From: Sporosarcina luteola
GTDB taxonomy: Bacteria; Bacillota; Bacilli; Bacillales_A; Planococcaceae
Reading direction: 5' to 3'
Assembly (NCBI RefSeq): GCF_023715245.1
Contig: NZ_JAMBNV010000001.1
Location: 124,001-188,000 of the forward strand
DNA length: 64,000 nucleotides
In this document: piece by piece, positions 57,622 through 64,000 of the stretch
How positions within the stretch are numbered: the stretch's first letter is position 1
Layout of the letters: every line of letters begins with the position of its first letter
Translations under genes and position numbers: made by a program
Notes under the pieces: model-generated
Seen by the model: the letters and a program-made list of their open reading frames with translations, nothing else
Told to the model about the DNA's origin: nothing
Database searches by the model: none

Positions 57622-59142
57622 TCAGCCGTCATTACTCGGAAAAGCAAAGGTTGACGCAGATTTGCTGTTTTCTTCAAACCACTTTTCTGAAATGATTTTG
57701 GTTTTGGTGAAGAAACGGACTTGGTCGGGCCCAAACATATGCCCCTCGCCGAATCTTGATCGTTTCCAGCCGGCAAAGTTATGATAACCGACAGGAATGG
57801 GGATGGGGACGTTTACCCCGACCATGCCGACGTCGATTTCTGTTGTGAATTTGCGGGCGGCCGCCCCGTTATTCGTGAAAATTGTCACACCATTGCCGAG
57901 CTCATGCGCATTGATCAGGTCGATTGCTTCCTCTAAAGAATCTACCCGGACGACATTGCGTGCAGGACCAAATACTTCTTGCTCATAAATTTCCATGCCG
58001 GGTTTGACGTTGTCGAGTAGAGTAGGGCCCAGATAAAAGCCGTTCGAGTTTTTAGCAATGTCCGGGTTGCGGCCATCGCATACGAGCGTAGCGCCTTCCT
58101 CCAGGCTCCGGTCGATAAAATCGATGATTGCGTCCTTTGACTGTTTTGTAATAACAGGTCCGAAGTCAACATCCGCATCTGTGTATGGTCCCACTTTTAA
58201 CCTTGCAATTTTTCGAGCCAGTACGTCTACAAGCTTATTCGCTGTTTCTTCGCCAACGGGGATGATTGTCGAAATGGCCATACAGCGTTGGGAAGCGGCC
58301 CCATAAGCCGCGCCTAAAAATGCGTTTGCGGCCTGTTCCAGATCTGCATCGGGCATGACAATCATATTGTTTTTACCGCCGCCTAATGCCGTAACACGCT
58401 TGCCGTATTTTGAGCCGGTTTTGTAAATATACTCGGCGACTGGCGTGGATCCGACAAACGAAATGGCTTCAATAGCCGGGTTTTCCAATAGTTCATTGAC
58501 CGCATCCTTATCGCCATTGATGACTGTCCAGACACCATCGGGCAAGCCCGCTTCTTTCCACAGCTCCGAAAAAAACAATGCGGAGCAGGGGACACGCTCG
58601 GAAGGCTTCAGTATGACGGAATTGCCGACTGCGACCGCCATACTTGTCATGGCAAGTGGCACCATCACTGGAAAGTTGAATGGGGAAATCGCTGCAACGA
58701 CACCAAGTGGAACTTTTGCAGAATAAGCATTAATATCCCCGCCGACATTGACGGAGTACTCGCCTTTTAACAAGTGGGGGGCATTGATGGCTAAATCTAC
58801 TGATTCCAGACCACGTGTAATTTCACCCCTCGCATCCTCGACCGTTTTCCCGCTTTCGGTACAAATGATATCGATGAGCTCACCCATACGTTCGGTCATT
58901 AATTGACGAAACTTCATCACAATCTCAATGCGTTTGCCGACTGATAGAGCACGCCATGCTGGAAAGGCTGCTTGAGCAGTTGCAATGGCATCTTGAACTT
59001 CCTCTTTCGTTGCAAGAGGGACATGTGCAATCACTGCACCTGTACTTGGATTGAAAACATTTGAAAAGTGACCACTTGTACCAGCTACGATTTCACCATT
59101 AATAAAGTGCCCCAGTTCTTTTACCTCTGTATTCGTCACCAT
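57622..59142 (-). CDS. CoA-acylating (methyl)malonate-semialdehyde dehydrogenase
   Basis: Aldehyde dehydrogenase of 506 residues of the MmsA/IolA class, converting malonate semialdehyde or methylmalonate semialdehyde to acetyl- or propionyl-CoA. The nucleophile Cys lies in GAASQRCMAISTIIP near 285, with the MSDH-type QRCMA context; IKPSERVPCSALFF-like LKPSERVP and GHFINGEIVAGTSGHFSNVF at the start also match. Context (aminotransferase upstream, pyrimidine genes divergent) suggests malonate semialdehyde from beta-alanine as the in vivo substrate. The start ATG directly follows the aminotransferase stop. Confidence 0.92.
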   Translation of the reverse strand: MVTNTEVKELGHFINGEIVAGTSGHFSNVFNPSTGAVIAHVPLATKEEVQDAIATAQAAFPAWRALSVGKRIEIVMKFRQLMTERMGELIDIICTESGKTVEDARGEITRGLESVDLAINAPHLLKGEYSVNVGGDINAYSAKVPLGVVAAISPFNFPVMVPLAMTSMAVAVGNSVILKPSERVPCSALFFSELWKEAGLPDGVWTVINGDKDAVNELLENPAIEAISFVGSTPVAEYIYKTGSKYGKRVTALGGGKNNMIVMPDADLEQAANAFLGAAYGAASQRCMAISTIIPVGEETANKLVDVLARKIARLKVGPYTDADVDFGPVITKQSKDAIIDFIDRSLEEGATLVCDGRNPDIAKNSNGFYLGPTLLDNVKPGMEIYEQEVFGPARNVVRVDSLEEAIDLINAHELGNGVTIFTNNGAAARKFTTEIDVGMVGVNVPIPIPVGYHNFAGWKRSRFGEGHMFGPDQVRFFTKTKIISEKWFEENSKSASTFAFPSNDG

Positions 59143-60525
59143 TTATTCATTTCCCCCTTTCGGCAGCAGTTCATGCAATGCACGTGTGAGTTTTTCAACG
59201 ATCAAATCCTTTTCTGCCAACGAAATAATTAATGGTGGAGCGAGTGTTAAAACATTGTTGAAACCTGCAACCGTGACACCATTTTTCCCGATGATCAACC
59301 CTTGTTCTTTACATAGAGAAATGACTTTGTTGACAGCAGTTACTTCAAGCGGTGCTTTGATGTTTTTGTCACTTACAAGCTCAATGCCGATCAGTAAGCC
59401 TTTCCCGCGGATGTTGCCGACATTTGGATGGTCCTTCAAGCGTTCTTGCAGTTCCGCATGGAGAATAGCGCCCATTTCTTCTGAGCGGGCGAATAAACTT
59501 TCCCTTTCCATGATTTCGATATTTTTAAGGGCAACCGCACACGCCGCTGGAGAGCCGCCGAATGTATTGACGTGCCGGAAAAAGTCATACTCCTTGCTTC
59601 CGATAAAGGCTTCATAGATTTCTCGGCGCACTGCTGTTGCTGATAACGGCATATATGCGCTTGTTAATCCTTTTGCCATTGTGACAATATCCGGTTGAAT
59701 GCCATAGTTCTGGAAGCCGAATGCTTTGCCTGTACGACCGAAACCGCAAATGACTTCGTCTACAATGAGCAAGGCCCCATGCTTTTCACAAACAGCTTTT
59801 ACCCCGCGTAAATAGTCCTCATGCGGCATAATCACACCGCCGCCCGTGATAATGGGCTCGAGAATAACGCCTGCAATCGTATCGGACATTTCCCACGTCA
59901 TGACATTATCAATCGCCTGAACAGACGGCAGGGCAGTCGGCTCTGTAATATGATCTTCGTTTTCACGGTATGCATCCGGCGGTGCAACATGAATGAAGTT
60001 CGGTGCTAACGGTTCGTATTTATATTTGCGCTGGGCTTGCCCTGTTGCCGCTAACGCCCCCATCGTGCTGCCGTGGTAGGCCCGATAGCGGGAGATGAAT
60101 TTCGAACGATTTGTGTTCCCTCTCTGTTGATGGTATTGACGTGCGATCTTGAAGGCGGCTTCATTCGCCTCTGAACCGCTGTTGGAGTAAAAGACTACAT
60201 AATCATCACCCAATAATTCGCTGATCTTTTCGCTTAGTTGGATGGCAGGGACGTGCCCGACGGACAGGGGTGTATAGGCATTTTCCAGTAATTGTTCATA
60301 AGCGGCCTTGGCGAGTTCTTCCCGACCGTAGCCGACGTTCACACACCATAAACCGGACATGGCATCCAAGTAACGTTTCCCGTCAATATCCGTTACCCAA
60401 GCGCCTTCAGATTTCTGAATAATTGACGTAGCATTCGGGTTGTACGGCTTCATGGCATGCCATACATACTGCTCATCTTTTACTTGCCAATTTTGACTTG
60501 TAACGTTCGTCATTGAATTTAACAC
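59143..60525 (-). CDS. Class III aminotransferase, probable beta-alanine:pyruvate type
   Basis: PLP-dependent omega-aminotransferase of 460 residues. The PLP Lys is in VTMAKGLTSAYMPLSA near 284; PLP-binding Asp in LLIVDEVICGFGRTG near 250-265; SGSEANEAAFKIARQYH near 115. It matches the omega-amino acid:pyruvate subgroup. Divergent from the ureidopropionase and dihydropyrimidinase genes and directly coupled to malonate-semialdehyde dehydrogenase, so beta-alanine is the best donor guess. AAGGAG lies before the ATG. The 205-bp divergent region holds both promoters, but no operator could be fixed. Confidence 0.9.
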   Translation of the reverse strand: MLNSMTNVTSQNWQVKDEQYVWHAMKPYNPNATSIIQKSEGAWVTDIDGKRYLDAMSGLWCVNVGYGREELAKAAYEQLLENAYTPLSVGHVPAIQLSEKISELLGDDYVVFYSNSGSEANEAAFKIARQYHQQRGNTNRSKFISRYRAYHGSTMGALAATGQAQRKYKYEPLAPNFIHVAPPDAYRENEDHITEPTALPSVQAIDNVMTWEMSDTIAGVILEPIITGGGVIMPHEDYLRGVKAVCEKHGALLIVDEVICGFGRTGKAFGFQNYGIQPDIVTMAKGLTSAYMPLSATAVRREIYEAFIGSKEYDFFRHVNTFGGSPAACAVALKNIEIMERESLFARSEEMGAILHAELQERLKDHPNVGNIRGKGLLIGIELVSDKNIKAPLEVTAVNKVISLCKEQGLIIGKNGVTVAGFNNVLTLAPPLIISLAEKDLIVEKLTRALHELLPKGGNE

Positions 60526-60736
60526 TCCTTCATTTATCCTATGCTATCAATCCACTAATCAATTTCCTTAGAAAAACAGCGTTATACTCACGGCACCTTA
60601 TTATATAAAGAACATCCCATAAATATGCGCTTGGCCATATTTTTTAAGTCTTATATCAGTTTGCTCCGAATACACTAGTTTTATAGTTTTTATAAGTGTT
60701 GGGTAGTTCAATAATTATGAAAGAGAGGACTTGCAT

Positions 60737-61984
60737 ATGTATGCATGTAATCGGAGTCGATTGCAGACATTAGTTGAACAGTTTAGTCAGTTCGGTGCGA
60801 CTCCCAATGGGGGAGTAACCCGACTGTCCCTGTCAAAAGAGGATATTTTGGCAAGGGACTGCTTTAGTGAAATTTGTAAAGAGCTGGGCATGGATATCAA
60901 AACGGATGATATGGGCAATATCTATGCGACGTTGCCGGGGAAAATAGATTGTCCGCCAATCGTAATCGGATCGCATTTGGATTCTGTTGAAAAAGGCGGC
61001 AGGTTTGATGGCGTGTTAGGTATTTTAACAGGCATAGAGGCTATACGGACATTAAAGGATAACGACATTGAGCTCGAGATTCCATTAATGCTTGTGAATT
61101 TTACGAATGAAGAAGGTGCCCGCTTCGATCCGGCGATGATGAGTTCTGGTGTTATTGCATCCAAGTTCAGTAGAGAAAAAATGCTGAGTTCTACCGATAA
61201 AAACGGCATTACTTTTCAAGAAGCATTACAGGCGAGTGGCTATGAAGGTGAGCTAGAAAATCGTTTAACAGAAGCCTTTGCTTATATTGAGCTGCATATT
61301 GAACAAGGACCGGTGTTAGCTGCTAAGCAATGTGATATTGGAGTGGTAGAAGGTGTTTTAGGCATGGTGTGCTATGAGATTACCGTAACAGGTGAATCAA
61401 ATCACGCTGGCACGACGCCAATGTCGATGCGAAATGACCCGATGATTGTGGCATCCCGATTAATTTCGTCTTTGCACGAGCAGTTAGGCAAAATCGACGA
61501 AAATCTTGTATTCACGTTTGGTCGTATGCATGTGACGCCTAATATCCATACAGTCATTCCAAACAAGGTAGTGTTTACCATCGATTCACGTCACCAATCT
61601 CCAGAGGTGATGAGTGGAGTGGAGAAGGTATTGGCAGGAGTAGCCTCAGAGGAAAACGGTTGTAGCGTTCGACCGGTCAAGCTATGGGGGCGGGATACAG
61701 TATTCTTTGATGCAGGTATTTGCAATGAAGTGGAAAAATCGTGCGCTCACTTCGGTTATTCCATCCATAGAATGTTCAGCGGGGCGGGACACGATGCGCA
61801 GTATATTGCGAGTATCATCCCTTCTGCGATGATTTTTGTGCCAAGCATCGGCGGGAAAAGTCATTGCGAGGAAGAAGAAACGGCATTTGAAGACTGTGCA
61901 AAGGGGGCAGACGTGTTACTGGAAACCGTGTTGGCGCTGCAAACGAAGTTCAGCATGAGCGATAGATACACACTGAATCAATGA
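60737..61984 (+). CDS. Zn-dependent amidohydrolase, probable beta-ureidopropionase/N-carbamoyl amino acid hydrolase
   Basis: M20-family hydrolase of about 415 residues, HyuC/AmaB-type. Metal and active-site motifs: GSHLDSVEKGGRFDG near 80, NFTNEEGARFDP near 122, HIEQGPVLAA near 190, ESNHAGTTPMSMR near 223, SGAGHDAQYIA near 380. It releases ammonia and CO2 from N-carbamoyl-beta-alanine, giving beta-alanine; allantoate or L-carbamoyl amino acids are alternatives that the dihydropyrimidinase and aminotransferase neighbours make less likely. GAGAGGA lies before the ATG at 60737; a TTG at 60731 is in frame. Confidence 0.88.
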   Translation: MYACNRSRLQTLVEQFSQFGATPNGGVTRLSLSKEDILARDCFSEICKELGMDIKTDDMGNIYATLPGKIDCPPIVIGSHLDSVEKGGRFDGVLGILTGIEAIRTLKDNDIELEIPLMLVNFTNEEGARFDPAMMSSGVIASKFSREKMLSSTDKNGITFQEALQASGYEGELENRLTEAFAYIELHIEQGPVLAAKQCDIGVVEGVLGMVCYEITVTGESNHAGTTPMSMRNDPMIVASRLISSLHEQLGKIDENLVFTFGRMHVTPNIHTVIPNKVVFTIDSRHQSPEVMSGVEKVLAGVASEENGCSVRPVKLWGRDTVFFDAGICNEVEKSCAHFGYSIHRMFSGAGHDAQYIASIIPSAMIFVPSIGGKSHCEEEETAFEDCAKGADVLLETVLALQTKFSMSDRYTLNQ

Positions 61985-62068
61985 TGTATGGGGTACATCG
62001 GCGTAATGAACTCGTGTAATAGCATATATAAAAAAACTTACAGTCATTAATCGAAAGGTGAGGATAGT

Positions 62069-63472
62069 ATGAAAAAAATAATTACAGGCGGACTCATCGC
62101 AACAGCTTCAGATTTGTATGAGGCAGATATCTTGATCGAAAACGGCAAGATTGTCCAAATCGGCAAAAACTTATCAGCTGAAGGAGCGGAAATTGTAGAT
62201 GCTACGGGCAAATACGTGATGCCTGGTGGAATTGATCCGCATACGCATTTGGATATGCCATTTAATAACACAGTAACTGATGATGATTGGAAGTCGGGTA
62301 CAATTGCCGCTGCCTTCGGTGGGACGACGACCATTTTAGATTTCTGTTTATCAGCGAGTGAAAAGAAACTTGCCGATGCTGTGGAGAAGTGGCATGAAAA
62401 AGCAAAGGGGAATTCAGTAATTGACTACGGCTTTCATTTAATGATTACTGATTTAACGCCTGAAACAGAGGTGGAGTTGCCTTTGTTGTTAGAGCGGGAG
62501 GGGATTACGTCTGTCAAAGTGTTCATGGCGTACGCGAAAGAATTCCAAGCGTCTGATCGTACGCTATTCAAAGCCTTTAAAATCGCTAAAGACATAGGTG
62601 CTGTTGTGATGGTGCACTGTGAAAATGGTTCAGTCATTGATGAATTAGTAGAGGAGGCGAGGCAAGCCGGCCAGACAGCTCCGATTTATCACGCACTGAC
62701 ACGTCCTGCGGAAGTAGAAGGCGAGGCGACGAAACGGGCCATTGAACTGGCACATATAGCAGGTGCCAAGCTTTATGTTGTCCATGTGACGTGTAAAGAA
62801 GCGCTAGATGAAATTATTACAGCGCGTGAAAAAGGCTATGACGTGTATGGGGAAACATGTCCGCCATATTTGACACTCGATCAGTCAGCGTTAGCCCAGC
62901 CAGGCTTCGAAGGGGCGAAATATGTGTGGTCACCGCCGCTTCGCCCTAAATACCATCAAGAGCATTTATGGAATGCGCTAAAAGCCAAGCAGCTGCAAAC
63001 AATCGGCTCGGATCAATGTTCTTTCAGCTTCAACGGAAAAAAGCAATTAGGACTGAATGACTTTTCAAAAATTCCAAATGGCGGACCTTTTATCGAAGAT
63101 CGTTTCAGTATTTTATATTCTGAAGGCGTTGCGAAAGGGCGGATTTCCATCCATGACTTCGTCGATATGATTTCGACAAGTGCCGCGAAAATTTTCGGTT
63201 TATACCCGCAAAAAGGAACGATTGCTATAGGATCTGATGCAGATATCGTGATTTTTGATCCTGCGGTAAAACGTGAAATATCTGCGGATACCCACCATAT
63301 GAATGTCGATTACAATCCGTACGAGGGATGGGAAGTGACCGGAGAACCCATCAGTGTACTTGTACGTGGTGAATACGTCATTAAAAACAGACAATTTGTA
63401 GGTGCATTAGGTAGTGGCCGTTATATCAAGCGCGCCGCACAGAAGACGATTGCAGAACGGATCAACGTCTGA
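62069..63472 (+). CDS. Dihydropyrimidinase (hydantoinase family)
   Basis: Cyclic amidohydrolase of 467 residues that opens dihydrouracil and dihydrothymine to N-carbamoyl amino acids. Metal ligands: GGIDPHTHLDMPF near 53-65, the carboxylated Lys in TSVKVFMAYAKEF near 150, VMVHCENGSVID near 180, LYVVHVTCKEAL near 236 and GSDQCSFSF near 313. Length and motif order match HydA. AAAGGTGAGG precedes the ATG. It follows the ureidopropionase-like gene by 84 bases and precedes the PreT-like gene by 28, so it acts between them in the pathway. Confidence 0.93.
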   Translation: MKKIITGGLIATASDLYEADILIENGKIVQIGKNLSAEGAEIVDATGKYVMPGGIDPHTHLDMPFNNTVTDDDWKSGTIAAAFGGTTTILDFCLSASEKKLADAVEKWHEKAKGNSVIDYGFHLMITDLTPETEVELPLLLEREGITSVKVFMAYAKEFQASDRTLFKAFKIAKDIGAVVMVHCENGSVIDELVEEARQAGQTAPIYHALTRPAEVEGEATKRAIELAHIAGAKLYVVHVTCKEALDEIITAREKGYDVYGETCPPYLTLDQSALAQPGFEGAKYVWSPPLRPKYHQEHLWNALKAKQLQTIGSDQCSFSFNGKKQLGLNDFSKIPNGGPFIEDRFSILYSEGVAKGRISIHDFVDMISTSAAKIFGLYPQKGTIAIGSDADIVIFDPAVKREISADTHHMNVDYNPYEGWEVTGEPISVLVRGEYVIKNRQFVGALGSGRYIKRAAQKTIAERINV

Positions 63473-63500
63473 ACATCAATCCATTAGGGGGAATGGTTTA

Positions 63501-64000
63501 ATGAGTTCGCAACTCGAACGAAATTTTGCGGAAATGACTGGCAGAATGACGAAAAATGAAGCAATAGAAGAAGCTAATCGCTGTCTGTACTGTTACGACG
63601 CACCTTGCATCACAGCTTGTCCAACAAGTATTCAAGTTCCAAATTTCATCAAGAAAATTGCTTCAGGCAATATGAAAGGTTCGGCCATGACGATTATGGA
63701 GGCCAATCCGATTGGTGCAAGCTGTGCGCGGGTATGCCCGACCGAGATACTATGTGAAGGTGCATGTGTGCTGAATTCTTCGACCAAGCCTATCAAAATA
63801 GGACAACTGCAACGTTATGCAACAGACTGGGCGATGGAAACAGATGTAGAACTATTTAAAAAAGGTGAAGCAAATGGAAAAAGGATCGCGATTGTAGGCT
63901 CTGGTCCGGCGGGCTTGTCAGCGGCGCGAGAGCTTAGTCGATTCGGTTATAGTGTCACGATTTTCGAAGCGGAGGCAAAGGCGGGTGGCTTGAACACTTA
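63501..64000 (+). CDS. PreT-like NAD-dependent dihydropyrimidine dehydrogenase subunit, 3' end cut off
   Basis: The frame runs to the window edge; 166 residues are visible. A GltD-like N-terminal 4Fe-4S domain shows CLYCYDAPCITACPTSIQVP near 28-47 and CARVCPTEILCEGACV near 75-90, followed by an FAD-binding start RIAIVGSGPAGLSAARELSR near 130. This matches PreT, the flavin subunit that with PreA reduces uracil and thymine. preA is expected downstream of the window. AGGGGGAATGG precedes the ATG. Together with the three preceding genes it completes a reductive pyrimidine pathway. Confidence 0.88.
   Translation, partial: MSSQLERNFAEMTGRMTKNEAIEEANRCLYCYDAPCITACPTSIQVPNFIKKIASGNMKGSAMTIMEANPIGASCARVCPTEILCEGACVLNSSTKPIKIGQLQRYATDWAMETDVELFKKGEANGKRIAIVGSGPAGLSAARELSRFGYSVTIFEAEAKAGGLNT

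Overview
The window looks like a chromosomal segment of a low-to-mid GC Gram-positive of the order Bacillales. A Planococcaceae member close to Sporosarcina is my best guess. This is inference from gene content: a LiaIH/LiaFSR-type envelope-stress system, an UppP/DedA pair, CdaR-glycerate kinase-GntP, CcpA-type cre sites, AGGAGG-type ribosome binding sites and frequent GTG/TTG starts. I saw no rRNA, tRNA, CRISPR, prophage or intact insertion sequence.

Layout. 1-8.7 kb: the 3' part of an RND exporter, a multi-helix MscS-related protein, then on the minus strand liaI-like, liaH, liaF, liaS, liaR. 8.8-13.7 kb: a fatty-acid degradation operon (thiolase, SDR dehydrogenase, acyl-CoA dehydrogenase, acyl-CoA ligase) behind a near-consensus cre site. 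14-23.5 kb: a DUF4139 protein, DedA, UppP, a two-component system with two PepSY proteins, an AI-2E-type exporter, an MBL hydrolase and a glutaredoxin. 23.9-35.8 kb: a Tad/Flp-type pilus or secretion locus, starting with a VWA lipoprotein and ending with an unrecognised 668-residue exported protein carrying a long Pro-Glu-Pro repeat, followed by three tandem copies of a small membrane protein gene. 36-39.7 kb: glycerate utilisation. 40-47 kb: aromatic degradation, in which a two-component flavin hydroxylase plausibly feeds catechol into ortho cleavage (CatA, CatB, enol-lactonase, CoA transferase). 47.4-57.4 kb: small regulators, SRPBCC proteins, small membrane proteins, methyltransferases and some decayed genes. 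57.6-64 kb: reductive pyrimidine degradation, from a PreT-like subunit (cut by the window end) through dihydropyrimidinase and ureidopropionase to beta-alanine aminotransferase and malonate-semialdehyde dehydrogenase.

The least explained material is of two kinds. First, the 3' end of the Tad locus: an exported tape-measure-like Pro-Glu-Pro protein plus a triplicated membrane-protein cassette whose upstream flank matches the end of the exported gene. The layout resembles effector-immunity cassettes, but nothing proves that. Second, seven intergenic arrays of short tandem repeats with a strict 20- or 21-bp period, in three sequence families, placed downstream of genes or between transcription units.

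Regulation that can be read from the sequence includes two cre sites, a four-fold 11-bp-phased direct repeat before a PepSY gene, a perfect palindrome before an ArsR gene, a cluster of DnaA-box-like sites before dedA, an attenuator-like hairpin inside the lia cluster, and many intrinsic terminators. Broken genes include a TolB-like protein interrupted by one in-frame TAG and a small membrane-anchored protein with a probable one-base frameshift.
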